NCBI GenBank assembly: GCA_017442825.1
Contig: JAFRYZ010000039.1
Coordinates: forward strand, 1-64,000
DNA length: 64,000 nt
Reading direction: 5' to 3'
Source: Prevotella sp.
Lineage (GTDB): Bacteria; Bacteroidota; Bacteroidia; Bacteroidales; Bacteroidaceae
In this document: in pieces, positions 46,759 through 54,504 of the stretch
Numbering within the stretch: the first letter of the stretch is position 1
How the letters are laid out: every line of letters begins with the position of its first letter
Program-made: the position numbers and the translations under genes
Notes under the pieces: model-generated
Databases searched by the model: none
What the model saw: the letters and a program-made list of their open reading frames with translations, nothing else
What the model was told of the DNA's origin: nothing

Positions 46759-46947
46759 ATGAAAAAGAATCTTAGAGAATTGACAAAGGATGAAGTTAAG
46801 ACCATTAATGGGGGAATGGACTATTGGTATCAGTCTGTAACCAACAATTCATTTTCCTTGATTATCCAAAGTACCCATAATTTTATTGCAGGGGTTTGGA
46901 ATGGTATTACTGGTCAAACCGGCAAGTGGGTTAAAGTAGGTAAATAA
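46759..46947 (+). CDS. Double-glycine leader peptide, bacteriocin-like
   Basis: 62 residues. Residues 1-19 (MKKNLRELTKDEVKTINGG) match the leader of class II bacteriocins and related peptides: an L-x2-L-x3-E-V core ending in GG, the cut site of C39 peptidase transporters. The mature part of 43 residues is aromatic and Asn/Thr-rich, with a hydrophobic central part (SLIIQSTHNFIAGVWNGI) and a basic end (KWVKVGK). A CPBP membrane protein follows 31 bp later. No C39 transporter gene is in the window, so export must be served from elsewhere. It could also be a signalling peptide for the adjacent kinase. Confidence 0.75.
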   Translation: MKKNLRELTKDEVKTINGGMDYWYQSVTNNSFSLIIQSTHNFIAGVWNGITGQTGKWVKVGK

Positions 46948-46978
46948 AAGAAGTATTCAATGGTAATAAGAGAATTCT

Positions 46979-47698
46979 ATGACTATTCTTTTTATGAATA
47001 ATCAGTTATACGAATTCTCTTATTTCTCACCTTCTTTTGTCAATAGTTATCGTATGAGAGATTACATATTCCCCAGCAGAATCTGGCAATGCCTCTTGTT
47101 ACTCGTTGTAACATTGGTGATTTCTGTTCCTGTTACCGCTTTGTTTCCGCCAGGCTTCATGATGATTGCAATGGCGATAGCAATGATGGTACCAGGTGTG
47201 GGCATTGCCCTTTATATGAATAGGAAAAAGGAAGCAGGACGGAGTTGGTTGAAAGGCGTACCTCTACCGACGGTATTCATGTATGCAGGCATTGCCTATG
47301 TCTTCGCCATAGGTCAGAACTTCCTTTTTCCTGAACTTGGCTCCTCTTACGCTATGGTACAGGAGAACCTAACCGTCTCTTATGCCCTTCTTGCTGTTTT
47401 TATAGGACCTGTTGCGGAAGAGTTCATCTTCAGAGGAGTCTTCCTTAACGGGCTGCTGTCACGATACCACCCTTGGATAGCGATAGCCTTTACGGGTATG
47501 TTGTTCGGTATCCTCCACTTTGATGTTGCTGCGCAGGGCAGTTATGATATACAGATGGTGCGGGCTATTGCAATTAGCCTGAATGGGTTGCTGTTTGGAT
47601 ATGTCTTCTATAGGACCTCGTCGGTATGGGCAAGTGTTGCGATGCACATGACTACCAACTTCTACTGCCTCTTTCCCATTGGTGAATTCTTAACGTAA
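46979..47698 (+). CDS. CPBP family intramembrane protease (CAAX/Abi type)
   Basis: 239 residues, about six membrane segments. The three motifs of the family are seen: EE-x3-R at E147, E148, R152 (PVAEEFIFRG); FG-x2-H at H180; and H-x3-N at H223/N227 (AMHMTTNF). Such proteins next to double-glycine peptides often give self-immunity or mature peptides. Translation is placed at the first ATG, with an AAGAG about 10 bases upstream; Met at 46994 or 47054 are alternatives. Its stop codon lies inside TTAACGTAAAG, so the second operator array starts before the gene has fully ended. Confidence 0.9.
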   Translation: MTILFMNNQLYEFSYFSPSFVNSYRMRDYIFPSRIWQCLLLLVVTLVISVPVTALFPPGFMMIAMAIAMMVPGVGIALYMNRKKEAGRSWLKGVPLPTVFMYAGIAYVFAIGQNFLFPELGSSYAMVQENLTVSYALLAVFIGPVAEEFIFRGVFLNGLLSRYHPWIAIAFTGMLFGILHFDVAAQGSYDIQMVRAIAISLNGLLFGYVFYRTSSVWASVAMHMTTNFYCLFPIGEFLT

Positions 47699-47734
47699 AG
47701 ATAACATAAAGATAACGTAACGTTAACATAGTGT
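47691..47734. promoter_or_regulatory. Four 11-bp direct repeats, regulator binding site copy 2
   Basis: TAACGTAAAGA, TAACATAAAGA, TAACGTAACGT and TAACATAGTGT in tandem, each 11 bp. The distance to the next TACCTTTG is 16 bp, exactly as in copy 1. Confidence 0.85.
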
Positions 47735-47749
47735 TTGGAAAAGGTGCCT

Positions 47750-47757
47750 TACCTTTG
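47750..47757 (+). promoter_or_regulatory. -7 box of the small lipoprotein gene
   Basis: TACCTTTG within a segment that repeats the peptide promoter almost base for base (GTGTTTGGAAAAGGTGCC before it, TACCCGA after it). Confidence 0.75.
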
Positions 47758-47817
47758 TACCCGACAAATTTACTCATCTAGGACCTTACGGTGTACAGGT
47801 CAACCGAACAGAGAACA

Positions 47818-48054
47818 ATGAAAAAGATGTATATGTTTGCCTTGATGGCATGGGTTTCAGCAACAGTGATGACTTCTTGTTCTACAGACGATGACGTATT
47901 TTCTCCGGAACCGACACGGTAAACACACCCAGGTACGCAGCTGAGGGGTACGACCGGCGGTTCATCAGATGACAACCTCTATTATGATGTACCGAACAAT
48001 GACAAAGAATCGGATAACGGCGGTACTGTCAGCTTGCAGTATTTCAGAAAGTAA
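47818..48054 (+). pseudogene. Small lipoprotein gene interrupted by one in-frame stop
   Basis: The first 34 codons give MKKMYMFALMAWVSATVMTS followed by C, a lipoprotein signal with C21, then STDDDVFSPEPTR and a TAA at 47920-47922. The same frame stays open for 43 more codons (containing TTGGSSDDNLYYDVPNNDKE and ending SLQYFRK) to a TAA at 48052. One base change would restore a 78-residue acidic lipoprotein. Sequencing error, recent mutation, or a genuinely short product are all possible. It is the only gene behind the second operator copy. Confidence 0.6.
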
Positions 48055-48143
48055 ATTCCATGGCTGTTTCTAATCTGCTATAACAAAAGCAAAAACAGGA
48101 CAAGTCGGTGACTCCCGACAAATACGAATTGGTTAGTCGCGCT

Positions 48144-48190
48144 ACATCCCCGAGACACCTCCTTGCGGTGAATCGGGGATGTGCCATTTT
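48144..48190 (+). terminator. Terminator after the lipoprotein gene
   Basis: ACATCCCCGA (48144-48153) and TCGGGGATGT (48173-48182) form a 10-bp perfect stem, followed by GCCATTTTT. The inner loop can pair further (CACC/GGTG). No gene lies between 48055 and 48247. Confidence 0.75.
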
Positions 48191-48247
48191 TACGTCACCC
48201 TACCCGAAACCTCATTTCCTCTTGGAGCATATCCATAACATAGGGTC

Positions 48248-48646
48248 TTAACCCCTCACGAGGTCCACTCCGTCGATAAAGGGGCGCTCAAGGTGGCGGT
48301 CAAACTGGTTGCGCTTGCCGGCAGGTGTAAACTTACAGAGGATACGCTTCACATGCTTCTTCAGGTTGTAGTCCTCAGGTTTCTCCACCATATCGCTCTG
48401 AATGGTCAGGTGGAAGCGGCCGAAACCGTCGAGCACCACCGTACTGCCATCCTGCAGCCTGTTCGTCATCTCTGCCACCAGCGCATCGACAGCATGCTTC
48501 ACATCCGACTCCGTCAACGACGTAGCATGACAGATGCTGCGAGCCAAGTCGTCTGTATGTACCTCACCTCGTGAAACCACCTTTCCAAACCAGCGGTTCA
48601 CCAATCCTTTACGCTTCAATTCTACAAGTCTGATACGTAATGCCAT
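48248..48646 (-). CDS. HU-like DNA-binding protein
   Basis: 132 residues from MALRIRLVELKRKGL (48646). It resembles the HU-related histone-like family common in Bacteroidota, with a helical N-terminal body and the beta-arm segment VVLDGFGRFHLTIQS, plus an extended C terminus (CKFTPAGKRNQFDRHLERPF). It likely bends or coats DNA. The frame is open 22 codons further upstream, but these overlap the promoter. A five-unit 22-bp array lies 76 bp upstream. Confidence 0.85.
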   Translation of the reverse strand: MALRIRLVELKRKGLVNRWFGKVVSRGEVHTDDLARSICHATSLTESDVKHAVDALVAEMTNRLQDGSTVVLDGFGRFHLTIQSDMVEKPEDYNLKKHVKRILCKFTPAGKRNQFDRHLERPFIDGVDLVRG

Positions 48647-48681
48647 AATCTTATCCTTTATTTTACTTTGCTTTTCAGGCA

Positions 48682-48689
48682 CAAAGATA
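48682..48689 (-). promoter_or_regulatory. -7 box of the HU-like gene
   Basis: TATCTTTG on the minus strand, 36 bp before the ATG at 48646. The -33 region is AT-rich without a clear TTTG. Confidence 0.55.
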
Positions 48690-48721
48690 GTATTTATTCT
48701 TCGAATATACAATACTATTAT

Positions 48722-48831
48722 GATAAAAAGTGATGTTTCTAAAAGTAAAAAGTAATGTTTTACTTGGTAAAATATAATGTTTTACTTAGTAAAAAGTAAT
48801 GTTTTACTCAGTAAAAAGTAATGTTTTACTT
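48722..48831. repeat. Five 22-bp tandem units before the HU-like gene
   Basis: Units at 48722 (degenerate), 48744, 48766, 48788 and 48810. The consensus starts AGTAAAAAGTAATG and ends TTTTACTT, so each unit is an imperfect dyad AGTAAAA / TTTTACT. The last two differ by one base. Candidate iteron-like operator or selfish array. Confidence 0.85.
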
Positions 48832-48887
48832 TATGAAAGAAATACATTTGATAAATCAATGTATTGGAGTGAGGGTATAAAAAACAC

Positions 48888-48918
48888 CTCCCCGAAACGC
48901 CATGTACGTTTCGGGGAG
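48888..48918 (-). terminator. Terminator of the 48940 gene
   Basis: CTCCCCGAAACG (48888-48899) and CGTTTCGGGGAG (48907-48918) form a perfect 12-bp stem; on the minus strand TGTTTTTT follows. Confidence 0.88.
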
Positions 48919-48939
48919 TTGTTAAGTTTCGGAGATATG

Positions 48940-49503
48940 TTACTTCTTTCCCGTTAGCTGTTCCTCAACTCGCCTGATTAGCTCTTTTTCCCTTTCTTCT
49001 TGAGACTTTGGAGAGAGAACCGTTTTCGGGTTAGCTGCTATTTTCTTTGGAGAAGAGTGAGGCCTATCTACTTTTGGAACCTGGTCTATCGGAAGGTTAT
49101 AATATGTACGTTCCTCGCTTCCATTTACCAAGACTAATTTCGTATCAGTCAGTTCCTTGATGGTATAAACCGTAATAAAAACCTCTTTCTTTCCTTTGGG
49201 GCAAACTTCTTGAAAAGTTTTGATATACTTTCCGCTTCGGATTTTACCCACTTTTGCTTTTTCGTAGACACTGTCATTGGTAGCTGACAAGCAATAAAGA
49301 AGCGGGATGTCAAGCGTTCTATTATCACGCCCCTCCACATGGAAAGTCACAGAATCCGTTGTAAAGGTATAATAAACACTGGGATTAAAATCCAACCTCC
49401 ATTGCTTAGAGAGCAAATCCTTCATCTGATACTCTTGCGCCTGCAGGCTTTGCAAGCCTACAAGAAGTATTAGTACAGTTATGATCTCAATTCTCTTTTT
49501 CAC
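48940..49503 (-). CDS. Small secreted protein, paralogue of the next gene
   Basis: 187 residues, not recognised. Signal peptide 1-22 ends at LQAQ. The next segment EYQMKDLLSKQWRLD is shared almost exactly with the protein at 49626-50183, as is the KELT(D/E)TxLVLVNG(S/T) segment about residue 115-125. The C-terminal third is basic and low-complexity (SPKSQEEREKELIRRVEEQL). The fold may be a small lipocalin-like barrel, but this is a guess. It is the last of a row of minus-strand exported proteins. Confidence 0.75.
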   Translation of the reverse strand: MKKRIEIITVLILLVGLQSLQAQEYQMKDLLSKQWRLDFNPSVYYTFTTDSVTFHVEGRDNRTLDIPLLYCLSATNDSVYEKAKVGKIRSGKYIKTFQEVCPKGKKEVFITVYTIKELTDTKLVLVNGSEERTYYNLPIDQVPKVDRPHSSPKKIAANPKTVLSPKSQEEREKELIRRVEEQLTGKK

Positions 49504-49511
49504 CTCTTAAT

Positions 49512-49622
49512 TTAATCTTGTAATAGCTTATGATTTAAATGAAGGTATTCCCTAATATGATTACGGCTTATAGCCATTGTCCATCTTGCAATATCTCCAT
49601 TCATCGAGTCATCGGAGGAAAG
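49512..49622 (-). pseudogene. Remnant of a copy of the 50187 gene C terminus
   Basis: On the minus strand this reads LSSDDSMNGDIARWTMAISR and then NHIREYL up to a TAA at 49512, matching LTSDDSLDGDIATWNWVVSR and NQIREFL near the end of the protein at 50187-50768. The upstream part is lost. Together with the two paralogues it shows a two-gene unit duplicated in tandem with one gene decayed. Confidence 0.8.
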
Positions 49623-49625
49623 TTG

Positions 49626-50183
49626 TTAGTTTCCTCTGTATTTTTTCAACAATTCTCGCTCAACCTCTTCAGAATTTGGAGATACTGATTGATTCTTTTT
49701 CGGAATATTCTGTTTCAATGATGCAACATTACACTTCTTTTGTGCTCTTAATAGCCTGATTTTATCGATTGGCAAATTGTAAAGAGCAAGTTCGTTTGTT
49801 CCATTTACTAAGACAAGGGACGTTTCGGTCAACTCCTTTATCTCATACGCTACCACTTCAGGTATTTTCTTTCCTTCACGAGTCAGTTCTGCATAAGCAA
49901 TGATATACTTGCCCTTTTTCTGCTTGCCAACTTTCTGAGCATCGAAAACGGTGTCTTTTGTTACTGACAGATAATAAGGCATTTCCAAGAACTTAGACGT
50001 TTCTCCATTTCTCATCAGCAACCAGGTTGTCCATACCGCCTCAGAGAAATCACAATAGCAACCTTCATCTCCTAATTTCCATTGCTTTGAGAGTAAATCC
50101 TTCATCTGATACTCTTGTGCTTGCAGGCTTTGCAAACATGCAAGAAATGACAAAATACTTATTATTTTTATTCTCAGCCTCAT
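49626..50183 (-). CDS. Small secreted protein, paralogue of the previous gene
   Basis: 185 residues, not recognised. Signal peptide ends LQAQ; then EYQMKDLLSKQWKLGDEG, nearly identical to the 48940 protein, whereas the middle has diverged strongly. Conserved pieces KVGKxKxGKYI and KELTETSLVLVNGTNE support a common fold. It follows the 50187 gene by 3 bp. Confidence 0.75.
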   Translation of the reverse strand: MRLRIKIISILSFLACLQSLQAQEYQMKDLLSKQWKLGDEGCYCDFSEAVWTTWLLMRNGETSKFLEMPYYLSVTKDTVFDAQKVGKQKKGKYIIAYAELTREGKKIPEVVAYEIKELTETSLVLVNGTNELALYNLPIDKIRLLRAQKKCNVASLKQNIPKKNQSVSPNSEEVERELLKKYRGN

Positions 50184-50186
50184 CTC

Positions 50187-50768
50187 CTATTCTGTTAATT
50201 TATTTTGTTGTGATTGAAGGAATTCCCTGATTTGGTTACGGCTAACAACCCAGTTCCATGTGGCTATATCACCATCCAAAGAATCATCGGAAGTAAGCCG
50301 TGTGTTCAGGATAATATTCTCAAACACCCTTATATCGTTATCTGTAAAATGGGATGAAACTGTAGGATTCATCATGAAGGTGACTTTCTTAATGACACCT
50401 TCATGCGGTGTTATTACTAACTTGCAAATAATAGGATTAAACTTATATCTTAAGAACTCATTCAACGACTGGACAGGAATTTGCTCTATGATTTTATTAG
50501 CCATTTGCTTTAAAATGCCTTTCTGTTTCGACATATATTCGTTAAATCCCCAATAATCTTTAATCCATTTCAAATTGAGTAAGCTATCATCATTTTTGTG
50601 TTTGACATATATTTCAGCAAATGTATTCACAGAATTCTCACGCACCACACTGTCTGCTTGTGCCAAACTACAATTCTCCTGTTCAGTTCCATTGCAGGTT
50701 TGACTGCATAAAGTTAAACATCCTGTACAGGACATTATCAAAGCAATTATGTAACACTTCATTTTCAT
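50187..50768 (-). CDS. Exported protein of unknown family, Cys-rich N terminus
   Basis: 193 residues. The N terminus (MKMKCYIIALIMSCTGCLTL) is a signal sequence with several cysteines; C14 or C17 could be lipidated. The rest has a helical segment (IKDYWGFNEYMSKQKG) and a conserved-looking stretch (VITPHEGVIKKVTFMMNP, NDIRVFENIIL) that recalls Bacteroidota proteins with a TonB-C-like or DUF5043-like fold; not certain. A decayed copy of its C terminus lies at 49512-49622. Confidence 0.7.
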   Translation of the reverse strand: MKMKCYIIALIMSCTGCLTLCSQTCNGTEQENCSLAQADSVVRENSVNTFAEIYVKHKNDDSLLNLKWIKDYWGFNEYMSKQKGILKQMANKIIEQIPVQSLNEFLRYKFNPIICKLVITPHEGVIKKVTFMMNPTVSSHFTDNDIRVFENIILNTRLTSDDSLDGDIATWNWVVSRNQIREFLQSQQNKLTE

Positions 50769-50819
50769 ACTTAAATATATAAATTTATTTACTCTTTCTT
50801 AACGGAATAACACATAACG

Positions 50820-50827
50820 CAAATATA
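50820..50827 (-). promoter_or_regulatory. -7 box before the 50187 gene
   Basis: TATATTTG on the minus strand, 52 bp before the ATG at 50768, fits TAnnTTTG. No clear -33. Confidence 0.4.
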
Positions 50828-50836
50828 ATGTTAGCA

Positions 50837-51796
50837 TTATTCTTTCCTATTAGAAACATTTATATCTAATATATCAAAAAAGTAATCCCAGTTCCAATTA
50901 TAATTGTTTTCCAACAAATTACTGTAGTTGGGATTGTTCTCGTGACCTGCTTGGAATGCATCAAAATACTCCATGATTTTATTTGTAAAAGTCTTTCTAT
51001 CAAAGTTTCCATCTTTATCAAAACAACTTTCAATAAACTTTTCCCAGCCATAATTGCCTTCATGGTCAAAACCTTCAAGCGTAAAACTGAATCCATCTCC
51101 TCCATCAAAATGACTTTTATAATAAGCATATAAATCCCCTAATGCGTGTTCTTGAAACTCTTCAGCGGACATAGACTTAGTATCAAGTGCTCCTGTTATA
51201 TCTTGAACTGCATGAATAGCTTCTCGCAATAACATATAGCTTTCTAACGATGAAGTAATTATAGATTTCTTTTCTGAATCGTATGATGAATAACCACCAT
51301 GAGGACTTCTATAAGTAGGATTGTAACTTATTTTTATATGATTTTCCTTCAATATATTTTGGATTTTTTCTGGCAGCTTCTCAAATGCTTTTTTTAACTG
51401 TTCAGGTATTACATAGCCATCAGACTTATCTGGGTTATTGTCCCTATCACTATGGTCTATAGTATCATCGCCATCATCGTATCCGTATCCATCGTCTTCA
51501 TCGCCATTGTCGTTATTATCATAACGCCTCCACCAATCATCATCATCGTCATTGTTTGATGCAGATCCAACGACAACAACCTCATCCAATTCTTCAGATC
51601 TCCAATACTCACTATTCGAAGACAAATAGATTTCGAATGAGTCGTCGTCGTCATTAGTTCCGCTATCATCGTCGTCATCGTCGTAGAAGTTATCATATGA
51701 ATACCAGTCATCATCGTCGTCATCGTAACAGGCATAGCTGTTTGCAGTGCATAATGACAATGCAAAAATAAGCATTATAAGTTTTATTCTATCCAT
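50837..51796 (-). CDS. Exported Asp-rich protein with degenerate metalloprotease-like motif
   Basis: 319 residues, not recognised. Signal peptide 1-22 (cut near NSYA). Residues about 23-125 are extremely acidic, with runs of six Asp, likely binding calcium or other cations. Within it sits SEELDEVVVVGSAS, close to the LDEVVVVGYG segment that opens SusC-type outer-membrane receptors. The C-terminal 190 residues contain LLREAIHAVQDITGA, which looks like a zinc-peptidase helix HExxH with the first His changed to Arg. It follows the Sel1 protein by 8 bp. Function unknown. Confidence 0.7.
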   Translation of the reverse strand: MDRIKLIMLIFALSLCTANSYACYDDDDDDWYSYDNFYDDDDDDSGTNDDDDSFEIYLSSNSEYWRSEELDEVVVVGSASNNDDDDDWWRRYDNNDNGDEDDGYGYDDGDDTIDHSDRDNNPDKSDGYVIPEQLKKAFEKLPEKIQNILKENHIKISYNPTYRSPHGGYSSYDSEKKSIITSSLESYMLLREAIHAVQDITGALDTKSMSAEEFQEHALGDLYAYYKSHFDGGDGFSFTLEGFDHEGNYGWEKFIESCFDKDGNFDRKTFTNKIMEYFDAFQAGHENNPNYSNLLENNYNWNWDYFFDILDINVSNRKE

Positions 51797-51804
51797 TTTT
51801 CAAT

Positions 51805-53184
51805 CTATTTAACGATAAACTTATGCGACTGCGTCCCGCTGTTGGTCTGTACCTCAACGATGTAGGTTCCGGCATTCAGATTCAGATGGTCGCAACGGAA
51901 AGCATTCTCACCATGATGCAAGTCAGATGCATTAAACTGCTTAACCATTACACCACCAACAGAATAGATACGTATAACGGCATTGTCGGCAACATCTACG
52001 CCATTCAGGTACAGTGAGCCACCGTTATAGGCAATTTGACTGATTGCCGTCGTACCGCCATCATAGCCTTCATCGTCTACACGGTGCATGGACAGCACGA
52101 TTGGGCGGCGATAGTTGCGGGTTTTCAGGTTAAGGCTCCGTAACTTGGCTGTCAGCTGGTTGTCTTTTCGTTCAAACTGACTTTTGGTGATTACCCACTT
52201 AAAACCCTTCTGATAGTCTTTCAGCCGATTTTCTATGTAATAGTCGTCTTTTGCAAAAGGCGTATAGATGGTGATTAGCGAGTCGTTCTTGTAATAATAC
52301 ATCGCTACGCTGTCGCCCATGTGTTCAAATCTGCATGAAACGGGCTCACTGTTGACCAACTTGGTGTTTGACCAGTCGTAGGTGTATGCAACTCCTTCCC
52401 ACTTGCCTACAAGGTCTTCCATTCTGACATTATCGAAGGATGTGGTTGAGAAACCAGACGTAGGCATGTTGGCACGCGCCATACGTTTGGCTTTGTTACG
52501 ACGCACGTTGATGGAATCCAGAAGTCCGTTTTTAGTGACATCTATCGTCCAGTCATGCCCATTTTTTGATGCCAGGTCGAAGTATTCCTTCGCCTTTGCC
52601 AAATCCTGTTTGTCTCCAAAGCCATTGGCATAGAACGACCCTAAGAGGAAAGCACAACCTGCGTGGTTCTTCTCTGCTCCTTTCTTCAAGTAATAGATGG
52701 CTTGGTCATAGTTTTGTTCAGTTCCAAGACCTTTATACAAGAAGTAGCCTGTTCCATAATATCCCTGTGCAGAACCAGCCTCTGCCGCTTTCTGATACCA
52801 TGCAAAAGCCTTTTGAAAATTGACTGGTCTTCCGATACCTTTCTGATATATCAGAGCAAGGTTGCACATGGCCTTTTTGCTGCCCTCTTCTGCTGCCTTC
52901 TTGAACAGGTTAAAAGCGGCATGGGGATTCTTCTTCACTCCGTCACCCGTCAGATACATTCGTCCCAGTTCGTTCATTGCCCGGGTATTTCCTTCCCAGC
53001 TCAAATGTTTATAAATGGCAACAGCCTTGTTTAAGTCAACATCCCGAACAATTCCAAATCTATATTGTTTGGCTAATTTCAACAATTGTGCTGTTGACAG
53101 TTGCTGTATGCTATCATTCTGTGCCTGTACGGACATCCCGACTAACAGCGAAAGAAATAGCATAATCAAGATCTTCTTTTTCAT
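51805..53184 (-). CDS. Secreted Sel1-repeat protein with type IX-like tail
   Basis: 459 residues. Signal peptide 1-21 (SVQAQ). Residues about 30-215 hold five Sel1-like repeats of about 36 residues (for example AMNELGRMYLTGDGVKKN, KAFAWYQKAAEAGSAQGYYG), helical modules for protein contacts. A beta-rich domain follows (DLVGKWEGVAYTYDWS). The last 70 residues (VIRIYSVGGVMVKQFNAS then GTYIVEVQTNSGTQSHKFIV) are a typical type IX sorting domain, so it is probably surface-anchored or released. Confidence 0.85.
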   Translation of the reverse strand: MKKKILIMLFLSLLVGMSVQAQNDSIQQLSTAQLLKLAKQYRFGIVRDVDLNKAVAIYKHLSWEGNTRAMNELGRMYLTGDGVKKNPHAAFNLFKKAAEEGSKKAMCNLALIYQKGIGRPVNFQKAFAWYQKAAEAGSAQGYYGTGYFLYKGLGTEQNYDQAIYYLKKGAEKNHAGCAFLLGSFYANGFGDKQDLAKAKEYFDLASKNGHDWTIDVTKNGLLDSINVRRNKAKRMARANMPTSGFSTTSFDNVRMEDLVGKWEGVAYTYDWSNTKLVNSEPVSCRFEHMGDSVAMYYYKNDSLITIYTPFAKDDYYIENRLKDYQKGFKWVITKSQFERKDNQLTAKLRSLNLKTRNYRRPIVLSMHRVDDEGYDGGTTAISQIAYNGGSLYLNGVDVADNAVIRIYSVGGVMVKQFNASDLHHGENAFRCDHLNLNAGTYIVEVQTNSGTQSHKFIVK

Positions 53185-53199
53185 TTTGCTAACGTTTAA

Positions 53200-53805
53200 T
53201 TAGTTCCACATAACACTTCCTGAACGTACTTTCCCAAGTCCTTTCTGCTTTTCAATATTCAGACTCTCCTTGAGCGACTTTGGTTGAACTTGCTTCAGTC
53301 GACTGATGTTGTTCTTCTGTGTGGCAAAGTCATATTTATCCTTGACATATACGATTTTCTCTAACATCAAATAATCATAGATTTCCTTTGACATATCCTC
53401 CAGTTCCGCTTCAGAATAATTGCCACCTTCTCTCAATAGGGAAACCCTGTATGCTGTCTTCGCCTTAACTTCGGGAGCACTGGTTAATCTGATATATTGA
53501 GTCTTTTGAGCTTCTGTCAGAATACTCATCAATGCCTTATGGTAGGCTTTTCCTGCATCATACCGCAATTGGGCTGCGGCTTCGGGATTAACCACCTTGT
53601 ATGATGCTGAATCTGACAATGTCAGGAATTGTTCATACGCTTTCTGTATGGCTGATTTCTGAGTGTCATTAAGAGGGACGTATTTACTGACTTCCTCGGT
53701 TTTTACGTTTGCTCGGGTTTTTCTCATGACGCGGTTTTGTGCCTGAAGAGTTATCGAAAGCAGGCATAAAACAAGTAGCAATAAACTTTTTCTTTTCATT
53801 TCCAT
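53200..53805 (-). CDS. Exported helical protein with LTxxQ motifs
   Basis: 201 residues. Signal peptide 1-23 (TLQAQ). Two motifs, LNDTQKSAIQ and LTEAQKTQYIRL, recall the LTxxQ repeats of Spy/CpxP periplasmic chaperones, but the similarity is short. The rest is charged and helical with a basic end (EKQKGLGKVRSGS). The start may be Met1 or Met3. It lies 15 bp before the Sel1 gene on the same strand. Confidence 0.7.
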   Translation of the reverse strand: MEMKRKSLLLLVLCLLSITLQAQNRVMRKTRANVKTEEVSKYVPLNDTQKSAIQKAYEQFLTLSDSASYKVVNPEAAAQLRYDAGKAYHKALMSILTEAQKTQYIRLTSAPEVKAKTAYRVSLLREGGNYSEAELEDMSKEIYDYLMLEKIVYVKDKYDFATQKNNISRLKQVQPKSLKESLNIEKQKGLGKVRSGSVMWN

Positions 53806-53835
53806 ATTAGTAATTTGTTTTAATTATAGGTCTTT

Positions 53836-54183
53836 TTACTCTTTTGTTTCCACAGTTCCCATATACTGCACCTCTTTACGTGTACGTACATAGATGTCGA
53901 GTGGTTGATTGCTCTTGCTGGAGAGATCCAGCTGGATATTATCATCATCAAAGATGCTAGTCTCGCTATCCACAACATGCCCATTAGACACAGCAAGGAT
54001 TTCCACTTCATCGTTATTCTCCTGTACTTCCACTTTCAAGGCTTTTGTTGCTTTACAATACTTCGGACTCACCACAGTTCCGTTCGACATAATAATACGC
54101 GGAAAATGAATACTTGTATTATTCCCCTGTGCCATGCATGTTAGACTGCAAAGCAAACTAATCGCTATTGATATTTTTCTCAT
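53836..54183 (-). CDS. Small exported beta-rich protein
   Basis: 115 residues, not firmly recognised. Signal peptide 1-18 (LTCMAQ). The remainder reads like a short Ig or C2-like sandwich of the DUF3244 kind found in Bacteroidota (KALKVEVQENNDEVEILAVS, QPLDIYVRTRKEVQYMG). First gene of the minus-strand run that continues to 48940. Confidence 0.65.
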   Translation of the reverse strand: MRKISIAISLLCSLTCMAQGNNTSIHFPRIIMSNGTVVSPKYCKATKALKVEVQENNDEVEILAVSNGHVVDSETSIFDDDNIQLDLSSKSNQPLDIYVRTRKEVQYMGTVETKE

Positions 54184-54504
54184 TTTAAATCTGATGTTTT
54201 GTTTTTAATTTGTTTTGGACTCAAGTCGTTTGTTGGAATTCCGAATGCAAAATTAGATTTGGAATTATAACCCTACTATTATTTTCCAGAAAACTTTTAC
54301 AGCATGTTACATTTGCAATAATTACACAAACTCCTACAAATCAAGATGTTAGATAGACTATTTTATTATTTACAGCAAGAAAACTGTAACAAATCCAGGC
54401 TCTTGTTCTGAGGATAATCACGAATCTTTCTCAAAAAACAATCAGAAATAATTTTTACTTCATGCAAAATAATCGTAACTTTGTGGATGTGAAAAAGACG
54501 CGAT
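54184..54504. other. Divergent intergenic region with two -7 boxes
   Basis: A minus-strand TAATTTTG (54248-54255) lies 65 bp before the 53836 gene, and a plus-strand TAACTTTG (54476-54483) lies 22 bp before the TPR regulator gene. The 220 bp between them is AT-rich and shows no further structure. Confidence 0.5.

Noticed and set aside
47920..47922. Stop-codon recoding in the lipoprotein gene
   Set aside because: No hairpin or other known recoding signal follows the TAA; a nonsense mutation or a sequencing error is simpler.
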